Shown here: positions 44,486 through 52,008 of the stretch, one piece after another
Position numbering within the stretch: position 1 is the stretch's first letter
Layout: every line of letters begins with the position of its first letter
Origin: an uncultured Aquimarina sp.
GTDB taxonomy: Bacteria > Bacteroidota > Bacteroidia > Flavobacteriales > Flavobacteriaceae
Direction of reading: 5' to 3'
NCBI GenBank assembly: GCA_947498775.1
Contig: CANMLL010000004.1
Span: 124,001-188,000 of the forward strand
DNA length: 64,000 nucleotides
Notes under the pieces: model-generated
What the model was told of the DNA's origin: nothing
Databases searched by the model: none
The model's input: the letters and a program-made list of their open reading frames with translations, nothing else
Program-made: the position numbers and the translations under genes

Positions 44486-46147
44486 ATGAAGATATTCGTT
44501 ACGTTTTCCAGAATATTTGTAGCAGCACTTTTCCTGTTTTCGGGATTTATAAAGCTTAACGACCCATTGGGGTTTTCATACAAGCTTCAGGAGTATTTTG
44601 GAGAAGGAGTGCTTAATCTCGAATTTTTAATTCCATTTGCATTGTTAATAGCAGTTTTCTTGGTGATTTTTGAGGTTATATTAGGTATTACGTTGATATT
44701 GGGATATTTGCCTAAGTTTACGGTCTGGTCACTGTTATTGATGATCGTATTTTTCACATTCCTAACGTTCTATTCGGCTTATTTTAATAAGGTTACTGAT
44801 TGTGGTTGTTTTGGAGATGCACTTCCGTTGACACCATGGGAATCCTTTACCAAAGATGTTATTCTTCTGGTTCTTATACTGGTTTTATTCTTCGGAAGAA
44901 AGTTTATCAGCCCCATAAACCCAGTTGCGATGCATAAATGGGTTGTGTTTGGAGCTTTTACGGCTTGCCTTGGATTTGCGTATTATGTATTGATGCATTT
45001 GCCGGTTTTTGACTTTAGGGCGTATAAAATAGGGACTAATATCGAAGAAGGAATGCAGGTGCCAGAGGATGCTCCCAAAGCAGAGTTTGCTTATCATTGG
45101 AAGTTTAATGTAAATGGTGAAGAAAAAATTATTACAACAAGTGGAGATTATCCCAAGATTGAAGGCAAATTTATTGATGTAGAAACACAAACTGTTAAAG
45201 AAGGATATGAGCCTCCGATTCATGATTTTGCTATCGAGAAAGAAGATACAGATTATACTTCAGAATATCTTCAAAAAGAAAATGTGATCCTTATAGTGGC
45301 TTATAATTTATCTAAAAGTGAAGATGAAGGATTTATTACCGTAAAAAAAATGACAGATCAGGCAATATCTCAAGGATATGATGTGATTGGGCTTACAGCC
45401 TCTGCACCAAAAGCAATGGCAGAAGTTAAGAAAGAATACAATCTTGATTTCGATTTTTATACTACAGATGAGACTGCTTTAAAAACGATTTTAAGATCAA
45501 ATCCTGGTATTGTCCAACTTAAAAAAGGAACCATCGTAGAAAAATTGCATTGGAATGATGCTCAAAAACTGGCTATTGAAAAAGTAGGGCCTCCAAAGCC
45601 TAAAATCAATAGAGAATTAAAGGCTCAGTTGGATAGTATTATGAAACTGGATCAAGCAGGTAGAGATACAGGAGAAATCTCTTGGGAAGAGCAAAAATTG
45701 GTTGATAGTACAAACACATTGTTTATAGAAAAAGTACTCGAAAAATATGGTTACCCAGGTAAATCTTTGGTCGGTAAAGAAACAAGTATTGTTGCTTGGC
45801 TCGTGATTCAACATTCTGATAAGATCGATAAATATTTACCTATTATTAAAGAGGCTGGAGAAAAAGGAGAATTGGATAAATCTTCTGTTGCTATGATGGA
45901 AGACAGGTATTTCATGCATAAGGGATTAGAACAGATTTACGGAACCCAGGGTACGACCTTTAATACTAAGGATGGAAATCAAATTTCATTGATATGGCCA
46001 ATTAAAGATCAAGAGTCTGTAAATCAACGACGAAAAGAAGCAGGTTTTTCAGAAACCGTAGAAGAATATTGTGAGCGTCTTTTAGGAACCGCTTATAAAG
46101 TATATACGCTTGAAGAGATAGAAAAACTAAAAGAAGAACCTAATTAA
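44486..46147 (+). CDS. BT_3928-like DoxX membrane protein fused to a DUF6624-like domain
   Basis: A 553-residue protein. The N-terminal part (about 1-145) has four membrane segments of the DoxX/MauE type (FVAALFLFSGFIKLNDPLGF) with a DCGCFGD motif, as in BT_3928-family proteins. A thioredoxin-like region follows (about 180-370; ENVILIVAYNLSKSEDEGFI). The last part (about 372-545) resembles DUF6624: LVDSTNTLFIEKVLEKYGYP, KSLVGKETSIVAWLVIQHSD, MMEDRYFMHKGLEQIYGTQG and IWPIKDQESVNQRRKEAGF. The C-terminal extension appears to be an addition to the usual family length of about 370 residues. It precedes the ABC permease gene by 2 bases. Confidence 0.75.
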   Translation: MKIFVTFSRIFVAALFLFSGFIKLNDPLGFSYKLQEYFGEGVLNLEFLIPFALLIAVFLVIFEVILGITLILGYLPKFTVWSLLLMIVFFTFLTFYSAYFNKVTDCGCFGDALPLTPWESFTKDVILLVLILVLFFGRKFISPINPVAMHKWVVFGAFTACLGFAYYVLMHLPVFDFRAYKIGTNIEEGMQVPEDAPKAEFAYHWKFNVNGEEKIITTSGDYPKIEGKFIDVETQTVKEGYEPPIHDFAIEKEDTDYTSEYLQKENVILIVAYNLSKSEDEGFITVKKMTDQAISQGYDVIGLTASAPKAMAEVKKEYNLDFDFYTTDETALKTILRSNPGIVQLKKGTIVEKLHWNDAQKLAIEKVGPPKPKINRELKAQLDSIMKLDQAGRDTGEISWEEQKLVDSTNTLFIEKVLEKYGYPGKSLVGKETSIVAWLVIQHSDKIDKYLPIIKEAGEKGELDKSSVAMMEDRYFMHKGLEQIYGTQGTTFNTKDGNQISLIWPIKDQESVNQRRKEAGFSETVEEYCERLLGTAYKVYTLEEIEKLKEEPN

Positions 46148-46149
46148 TT

Positions 46150-47223
46150 ATGCTCGGATTCCTAATTAATAAAATAGGGTATGCATTACTTACTTTGCTG
46201 GGAGTGATCACCATAATTTTCTTGCTTTTTACTTTACTCCCGGGGGATCCGGCTCAAATGATGTTGGGACAAAATGAAAGTGAAGAACAACTAAATAACG
46301 TTCGAAAAAAATACGGTTTTGATCAACCAATTACTACGCAATATGTGTATTATTTGAATGATCTATCACCAATTTCATTTCATAGTTTAAAAGAAGAGGA
46401 TTTTTCATATTTGGATAAGAATAAATACACGGCAAAGAAATTATTTAGTGTCAAGAGTACGGTAGTTGTCATTAAATTTCCATATTTAAGAGATTCTTTT
46501 CAGAAAACAGGAAAAAAGGTAAGTGATGTGATCAAAGAAACCTTGCCTAATACGATTGTATTGGCAATTTCTTCGATCTGTATTGCTATATTTCTGGGGA
46601 TTTCATTAGGAATTATTAGTGCATTAACAAAGGATCAGTGGGCAGACCGGTTAATCCAGCTATTAAGCACACTTGGGATGAGTGTTCCATCATTTTTCAG
46701 CGCTATTATTTTTGCATGGCTCTTTGGTTATGTATTGCACGAGTTTACCAATCTAAATATGAACGGAAGTCTTTACGAAGTGGACGATTTTGGTGAAGGA
46801 AGCTATATTCAATGGAAAAACCTGATTTTACCAGCTATAGTTTTAGGAATAAGGCCATTAGCTGTGGTTACACAATTGATGCGCAATTCGTTACTTGAAG
46901 TGCTAAGCCAAGATTATATACGCACCGCAAGAGCCAAAGGTCTTTCTGTGTTTCAAATGATAAGAAAACATGCTTTAAAAAATTCGTTAAACCCTGTGGT
47001 AACTACAATTTCGGGGTGGTTTGCCTCAATGTTGGCTGGTGCCGTGTTTGTAGAATATATTTTTGGATGGAATGGCCTAGGTAAAGAAATTGTAGATGCA
47101 TTGAATACCTTAGATTTGCCGATCATCATGGGTGCTGTACTAGTAATAGCTACCATGTTTATACTAATCAATATATTCGTTGATATTATCTATGGATGGT
47201 TGGATCCTAGAATAAGAATATAA
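46150..47223 (+). CDS. DppB/OppB-type ABC transporter permease
   Basis: A 357-residue inner-membrane permease of the dipeptide/oligopeptide ABC class: MLGFLINKIGYALLTLLGVI, then LLPGDPAQMMLGQNES, a large periplasmic insertion (about 70-125), VSDVIKETLPNTIVLAISSI, and the EAA-type ATPase-contact loop QDYIRTARAKGLSVFQMIRK with FVEYIFGWNGLGKEIVDA. No second permease, ATPases or binding protein lie beside it, so it is an orphan here and partners must be elsewhere. It sits between the DoxX/DUF6624 gene and tpiA. Confidence 0.88.
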   Translation: MLGFLINKIGYALLTLLGVITIIFLLFTLLPGDPAQMMLGQNESEEQLNNVRKKYGFDQPITTQYVYYLNDLSPISFHSLKEEDFSYLDKNKYTAKKLFSVKSTVVVIKFPYLRDSFQKTGKKVSDVIKETLPNTIVLAISSICIAIFLGISLGIISALTKDQWADRLIQLLSTLGMSVPSFFSAIIFAWLFGYVLHEFTNLNMNGSLYEVDDFGEGSYIQWKNLILPAIVLGIRPLAVVTQLMRNSLLEVLSQDYIRTARAKGLSVFQMIRKHALKNSLNPVVTTISGWFASMLAGAVFVEYIFGWNGLGKEIVDALNTLDLPIIMGAVLVIATMFILINIFVDIIYGWLDPRIRI

Positions 47224-47287
47224 AAAATCTACTATCATTTTAATTTAGAAACCAATACTTATAACCACAATATAAATACTAAAATTA

Positions 47288-48040
47288 ATGAGAAAAAAAA
47301 TTGTAGCCGGAAACTGGAAGATGAATAAAAACCTGATAGAAACAGGATCATTGCTTTCGGGTTTAAAAGAAAAAGTAGGAAATGTACCTGGAGCAGAGAT
47401 TATTGTAGCGCCCACATTTATCAATTTACACAAGGCAACCCAAGAATTAAAGGGTTCAGATATCAAGGTAGCCGCCCAAAATATGCACCAGGCAGAAAAT
47501 GGTGCTTTTACTGGGGAAATCTCTGCAGATATGCTAAAAAGTATTGATGTAGAAACCGTGATTTTAGGACATAGTGAACGCAGAGCATATTTTGGAGAGA
47601 CTGACCAATTACTGGCCGAAAAAGTGAACACTGCCCTAAAGCATAATATGACTGTAATTTTTTGTTTTGGAGAAGAATTGCAGGATCGTAAAAGTAATGG
47701 TCATTTTTCTGTAGTTGAGGGCCAACTTAAGCAAGGCCTTTTTCATATTGATGCTTCAGAGTGGAAAAACATTGTTCTGGCTTATGAGCCTGTATGGGCA
47801 ATAGGTACTGGCGAGACAGCTTCACCAGATCAAGCTCAGGAAATGCATGCGTTTATTCGTGCAACTATAAGTAAAGCATATAATCAGGACATCGCAGATG
47901 AGGTTTCTATTTTATATGGCGGAAGTGTAAAACCAAATAATGCCGAAGAAATTTTTGCAAAACCAGATGTTGATGGTGGGTTAATAGGCGGCGCCTCTCT
48001 GGATGTAGAAAATTTTGCAGCTATTGCAAATGCAATCTAG
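47288..48040 (+). CDS. tpiA: Triosephosphate isomerase
   Basis: Interconverts dihydroxyacetone phosphate and glyceraldehyde-3-phosphate. The 250-residue product begins MRKKIVAGNWKMNKN (substrate-binding Asn/Lys), carries the catalytic His in VILGHSERRAYFGETD, the catalytic Glu in VLAYEPVWAIGTGETASPDQ (with loop 6), and phosphate-binding SILYGGSVKPNNAEEIF and DGGLIGGASLD. Length is standard. A terminator follows the stop. Confidence 0.97.
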   Translation: MRKKIVAGNWKMNKNLIETGSLLSGLKEKVGNVPGAEIIVAPTFINLHKATQELKGSDIKVAAQNMHQAENGAFTGEISADMLKSIDVETVILGHSERRAYFGETDQLLAEKVNTALKHNMTVIFCFGEELQDRKSNGHFSVVEGQLKQGLFHIDASEWKNIVLAYEPVWAIGTGETASPDQAQEMHAFIRATISKAYNQDIADEVSILYGGSVKPNNAEEIFAKPDVDGGLIGGASLDVENFAAIANAI

Positions 48041-48065
48041 ATAAAGAAGAATAATACACAATAAT

Positions 48066-48090
48066 AAGCACTCCTTTGGGGTGCTTTTTT
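48066..48090 (+). terminator. Intrinsic terminator after tpiA
   Basis: AAGCACTCC (48066-48074) pairs with GGGGTGCTT (48078-48086), one G-T pair, with a TTT loop, followed by TTTT. Confidence 0.88.
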
Positions 48091-48105
48091 ATTGTCTGTA
48101 AAGAT

Positions 48106-48113
48106 TACCTTTG
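48106..48113 (+). promoter_or_regulatory. Promoter -7 element for prmA
   Basis: TACCTTTG matches TAnnTTTG exactly, 20 bases upstream of the prmA ATG, implying a leader of roughly a dozen bases. Confidence 0.5.
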
Positions 48114-48133
48114 CACAGCAATAAAAATAGAAT

Positions 48134-48973
48134 ATGTCAAATACAATATACCTGGGATATTATTTTAAAATTTCTCCATTACAACCTGCATCCGAAATTC
48201 TGATCGCCGAATTAGGATACGCGGGATTTGAGAGCTTTGTAGAAACTGAAGATGGCGTAGATGCATATATTAGAAAAGAAGATTGGCATACTAATGTCTT
48301 GGATGATATTCATGTGTTAAATTCTGATGAATTTACGATACAACACACGTTTGAAGAAATAGAGCAAGTTAATTGGAACTTAGAATGGGAGAAAAATTTT
48401 AATCCTATTTTAGTTGACAATATTTGTAGTGTAAGAGCGCCGTTTCATGAGAAACCAGATGTAGCATATGATATTATTATAGAGCCAAAAATGTCATTTG
48501 GTACAGGCCATCATGAAACCACCCACATGATGATTCAGCATTTGTTGCAAGCAGAGCTGAAGGGTAAAAAAGTGTTGGATATGGGCTGTGGTACTGGTGT
48601 ATTAGCAATTTTGGCAGAAATGAGAGGGGCTGGGGCTATAGACGCTATCGATATTGATAATTGGTGTTATTTGAATACTATAGAAAATGTGGAGCGTAAT
48701 GATTGTAACAATATTAATGCCTATGAGGGGGATGTTTCTCTTCTGTCCGGAAAAAGTTATGACGTAATTATAGCTAATATTAATCGTAATATATTACTCA
48801 ACGATATTCAGTTTTATGTGAAATCCTTAAAAGAAAAAGGCACACTTTTTTTAAGTGGTTTTTATCAGGAAGATTTGGATATAATCACAAACGAATGTAC
48901 AAAACGTGGGTTGCTGTATACGAATCATATTGTCAGAAATAATTGGATGGCAGCTTGTTATGAATTAAAATAA
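48134..48973 (+). CDS. prmA: Ribosomal protein L11 methyltransferase
   Basis: SAM-dependent trimethyltransferase of ribosomal protein L11. The 279-residue product has an N-terminal substrate-recognition domain (about 1-100; ELGYAGFESFVETEDGVDAY) and a C-terminal Rossmann methyltransferase with PKMSFGTGHHETTHMM, motif I VLDMGCGTGVLAILAEMRGA, AIDIDNWCYLN and the NPPY-type position replaced by IANINRNILL, as usual for PrmA. It precedes clpS by 59 bases. Confidence 0.94.
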   Translation: MSNTIYLGYYFKISPLQPASEILIAELGYAGFESFVETEDGVDAYIRKEDWHTNVLDDIHVLNSDEFTIQHTFEEIEQVNWNLEWEKNFNPILVDNICSVRAPFHEKPDVAYDIIIEPKMSFGTGHHETTHMMIQHLLQAELKGKKVLDMGCGTGVLAILAEMRGAGAIDAIDIDNWCYLNTIENVERNDCNNINAYEGDVSLLSGKSYDVIIANINRNILLNDIQFYVKSLKEKGTLFLSGFYQEDLDIITNECTKRGLLYTNHIVRNNWMAACYELK

Positions 48974-49007
48974 CAAGCGAATTAGTATTTTAATCAAGGT
49001 AAGTTAT

Positions 49008-49015
49008 TATATTTG
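49008..49015 (+). promoter_or_regulatory. Promoter -7 element for clpS
   Basis: TATATTTG matches TAnnTTTG exactly, 17 bases before the clpS ATG, implying that the gene has its own start and a very short leader. Confidence 0.5.
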
Positions 49016-49032
49016 TACAAAAGAATTCTTCT

Positions 49033-49308
49033 ATGAATGCACAGGAAAAAGTATTAGAAAAAGTTCTAGAAAAATCAATTGATCAAAATAATAACGAGAT
49101 TATATTATACAACGATGATGTCAATACTTTTGATCATGTTATAGAAACATTAATTTATAGCTGTGAGCATAGCCCTGTGCAGGCAGAGCAGTGTGCTTTA
49201 TTGGTTCATTATAAAGGGAAATGTACTGTTAAAACAGGTGCGTATGATGAGTTGGTACCTCGCTGTTCAAAATTACTTCAGGCAGGTCTCAGTGCTGAGA
49301 TTCAATAA
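49033..49308 (+). CDS. clpS: ATP-dependent Clp protease adaptor ClpS
   Basis: N-end-rule adaptor that hands substrates with destabilising N-terminal residues to ClpA/ClpC-type unfoldases. The 91-residue product has the core ILYNDDVNTFDHVIETLIYS (the N-degron pocket DDxxT) and SPVQAEQCALLVHYKGKCTV with the final KTGAYDEL segment. Length is within the family range. It follows prmA, a common flavobacterial pair. Confidence 0.93.
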   Translation: MNAQEKVLEKVLEKSIDQNNNEIILYNDDVNTFDHVIETLIYSCEHSPVQAEQCALLVHYKGKCTVKTGAYDELVPRCSKLLQAGLSAEIQ

Positions 49309-49837
49309 GACCATATTTTTTACGAATTTTTAAAGGTTTTTTGTAGTTATCTATATACACTACCTCTTGATTTCAATCTCATTTACCTGTTATAAAAAGA
49401 GTATGGTTTTGGAGATATTGTTAAATATTTAAAAATTAAGAGTTATTTAACGAATCAGAAATAAACTTTATAATATGTAAGAAAAAGCTTTCAAATAATA
49501 GTATTGCTTTGATTCGTTTTCTAATTCATATTAACTATTTAGATAGGTTTGTATTCATAGTTTTTTGATAGATTATCCTTGTAAATTTGTTGTGTATTTA
49601 ATCGATTTCTTAAATGATTAAAAATTCAATTTTTATCAATTTCTTTAAAATAACCTTACGGTTTTACCGTATTTTTAATGAATAGTTCAAAAAATTAACT
49701 CATATTTAAAAAAAATTATCATATCTTCAAATCGCAAAAATAAAAAAGTTCAAAGCTTTCTTATATTAATTGTATTCAAAATGGGACCTAAGAAATTCTA
49801 TTTTGTTTAATAACTACACAAACTCAACTTATTAAAA
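49309..49837. other. AT-rich spacer without genes
   Basis: About 530 bases with no supported gene. A long-loop inverted repeat ACGAATCA / TGATTCGT (49450-49457, 49510-49517) and a small hairpin ACGGT-TTT-ACCGT followed by ATTTTT (49658-49676), possibly a weak terminator, are visible. The last 200 bases presumably hold the promoter of the M57 peptidase gene, but I find no clean TAnnTTTG. Confidence 0.45.
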
Positions 49838-50704
49838 ATGAAAAAAATCAAAGTATTAGCGCTTTGCGCTATTGTAGCTGGTTTTGCTACTTCTTGCCAG
49901 AAAAATGAAATTTCTGATGAAACAGCGCCAGAAGCAGCTGTCGAACTTACAAAAGATCACAAACTTGCATTATTAGAGGCAGGTGTTAATCCTTATAATG
50001 CTGTGTACAGTACAGTGAATTATCCAGATGGTACATCAAAGAAAGGTATAGCAGCAGGAACTGAAGGTTACAGGGATATTTTTATCGCTTTAGATGACCT
50101 TGCCAATCAAGCTTTAGCAGATACCGAAGACGGCAACAAACAGTATAGAACTCGTAATCTGGTAAGCCAGAATAGGACTATCCGGGTAACAGGATGGAAC
50201 GGTTCAGGAAATGCTCTTACCAGTAAAATGAGAACTGGTCTGCAATGGGCTGTTAATAATTATAACCGATTAAATATCAGTCTTAACTTTGTACTCACCT
50301 TTGGTACAGACCAGGGAAACAATGTGGATATGGTTGTTTATAACGCAGGTGGTACCAATGCTGGCGGCCAAGCAGAATTTCCAAATGGTGGTCGACCAGG
50401 TAAGTACATCCAGATTTTTGGTGGTATGGATAGATTTAATGAAAATGTGAATGAGCATGTGATGACACACGAGATGGGTCATGCAGTAGGTTTCAGACAT
50501 ACTGATTATGCCAGAAGAAGATGTGATAATTCTAATGAAGGTAGTAGCAGTGTTGGAGCTATACATATCCCAGGGACACCCACTGAGAATAGATGGGGAG
50601 CGGGTGGTTTAGACTCTAATTCTATTATGATCTCTTGTTTTGGTAATAATGAAAATGGAGAGTTTAGTGGTCCTGATATTACTGCTCTTGAATTCATGTA
50701 TTAA
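49838..50704 (+). CDS. M57-type (HEIGH) metalloprotease lipoprotein
   Basis: A 288-residue predicted lipoprotein (lipobox in AGFATSC) with a zincin domain of the dual-action HEIGH peptidase type. The zinc motif HEMGHAVGFRHTD starts at His211. Upstream are the strand NYPDGTSKKGIAAGTEGY and a NRLNISLNFVLTFGT segment; downstream come GTPTENRWGAGGLDSNSIMI, the probable Met-turn (SIMIS), and FSGPDITALEFMY at the end. No T9SS domain is present, so it probably stays anchored to the membrane or surface. The gene is monocistronic with a terminator shared with the next, convergent gene. Confidence 0.85.
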   Translation: MKKIKVLALCAIVAGFATSCQKNEISDETAPEAAVELTKDHKLALLEAGVNPYNAVYSTVNYPDGTSKKGIAAGTEGYRDIFIALDDLANQALADTEDGNKQYRTRNLVSQNRTIRVTGWNGSGNALTSKMRTGLQWAVNNYNRLNISLNFVLTFGTDQGNNVDMVVYNAGGTNAGGQAEFPNGGRPGKYIQIFGGMDRFNENVNEHVMTHEMGHAVGFRHTDYARRRCDNSNEGSSSVGAIHIPGTPTENRWGAGGLDSNSIMISCFGNNENGEFSGPDITALEFMY

Positions 50705-50733
50705 AAAAACTTATAGCTTTGAACTTTTTTAAT

Positions 50734-50766
50734 AATAACCATCCCTACGTCATAGGGATGGTTATT
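50734..50766. terminator. Bidirectional terminator
   Basis: AATAACCATCCCTA (50734-50747) and TAGGGATGGTTATT (50753-50766) form a perfect 14-bp stem between two convergent genes, with A/T-rich flanks on both sides. Confidence 0.88.
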
Positions 50767-50774
50767 TACATTTT

Positions 50775-51140
50775 CTAGTTAGATGAAATGATCTCTTTTT
50801 CTTCTAAAGCTTTTTCAAAATCAGCCTTAACGACTGTGATGGTATTAAAGAATTTTTTTCCATCCTCTTTCTTTAGAGTAATCACTGTAGTACCATCTTC
50901 TTTTTTCTCTACATAGGTAACAGTAACGTTACTCCCGGCTAATGCTTTATAGTTAGGGATTCCTCCTTTTTTTATTATAAAATTGGTTTTAGGAAATTTA
51001 ATATGCTGATACTTCTGGGCTGAAGGATTTCCGATCGTTACTACATCTCCAACCTCTATTGTATTTTGAGTTGGATTTGTATTGCTCTGGACTTCTAGGG
51101 TCAAAAATGCTAATAACGTAAAAAACAGTATTTTTTTCAT
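50775..51140 (-). CDS. Small exported protein of unknown function
   Basis: A 121-residue protein with a signal peptide (MKKILFFTLLAFLTLEVQS). The mature part is probably beta-rich: NTIEVGDVVTIGNPSAQKYQ, then HIKFPKTNFIIKKGGIPNYK, VTVTYVEKKEDGTTVITLKK and a C-terminal helix FEKALEEKEIIS. I do not recognise the family. It is convergent with the M57 peptidase gene and divergent from the TetR operon. Confidence 0.65.
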   Translation of the reverse strand: MKKILFFTLLAFLTLEVQSNTNPTQNTIEVGDVVTIGNPSAQKYQHIKFPKTNFIIKKGGIPNYKALAGSNVTVTYVEKKEDGTTVITLKKEDGKKFFNTITVVKADFEKALEEKEIISSN

Positions 51141-51242
51141 GGTTATTTTATTTAATTATTAGTTTAAAGGCTATTCTTTTATAAAAATAATAATTAAAAA
51201 GATTTGTTCAAACTATTTTTTGGTTAAATAAAAGTTAATCTG

Positions 51243-51273
51243 TTGAATTATAATAGTAATACTTTTAAGTTTG
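51243..51273 (+). promoter_or_regulatory. Promoter of the TetR-ABC-HlyD-TolC operon
   Basis: TTG (51243-51245), a 20-base spacer and TAAGTTTG (51266-51273) match the flavobacterial -33/-7 arrangement. It lies 56 bases before the TetR ATG. I see no clear palindromic operator over it. Confidence 0.6.
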
Positions 51274-51329
51274 CAATGGGTTAGTTAAAAAAATTCGGAT
51301 CAGGCAAATAATACAATTAAAAAAGGGAA

Positions 51330-52004
51330 ATGAAATATTTACTTCATGACTTAAAAGTTAGAATTAACGATAAGATCTATATCAAAGATCCCGAGTCATC
51401 TTCATTGGGAAAAAGAATTATAGAACATAGTATTCTTATGATTCAGGAAATGGGCTTCGAAAGTTTCACATTCAAGAAACTTGGAGATAGAATAGGATCT
51501 AATGAGAGTTCTATATATCGGTATTTTGAAAATAAACACAAACTTCTTTTGTATTTAACATGTTGGTATTGGGGTTGGTTAGAGTACCAATTAGTTTTTG
51601 CAACTAATAGTATTCCCAATTCTAAGCAAAAATTAAAGAAAGCAATAGAGATTATTACCAGGTCTATCATAGAAGATTCATCTTTCTCTCATATCAATGA
51701 AGTGCTTTTGAACAAAATCGTAGTTAACGAATATTCTAAATCCTATCTTACCAAAGAGGTGGATGAAGAAAATAAAGAAGGTTACTTTTCTATTTATAAA
51801 CGATTGACAACTAGGATTAAAGAAATGATCATCGAGGTAGACAATACATATTCATACCCTGCAAGTTTAGCAAGTACAATTATCGAAGGAGCATTACACC
51901 AACATTTTCTTAAAGAACACTTTCCTTCATTGACGGATTGTAATGAGAAAGTGACCCCTTCAAAGTATTTTACAGACCTTGTGTTTCATTCTTTAAAGAA
52001 ATAA
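51330..52004 (+). CDS. TetR/AcrR-family regulator heading an export operon
   Basis: A 224-residue regulator with an N-terminal TetR helix-turn-helix (about 25-75; RIIEHSILMIQEMGFESFTF, KKLGDRIGSNESSIYRYFEN) and an all-helical ligand domain. The HTH starts unusually late, after a 25-residue extension (MKYLLHDLKVRINDKIYIKD). It is the first gene of an operon with an ABC protein (4-base gap), HlyD-like and TolC-like proteins, so it is expected to control their expression; the ligand is unknown. Confidence 0.85.
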   Translation: MKYLLHDLKVRINDKIYIKDPESSSLGKRIIEHSILMIQEMGFESFTFKKLGDRIGSNESSIYRYFENKHKLLLYLTCWYWGWLEYQLVFATNSIPNSKQKLKKAIEIITRSIIEDSSFSHINEVLLNKIVVNEYSKSYLTKEVDEENKEGYFSIYKRLTTRIKEMIIEVDNTYSYPASLASTIIEGALHQHFLKEHFPSLTDCNEKVTPSKYFTDLVFHSLKK

Positions 52005-52008
52005 TTAT

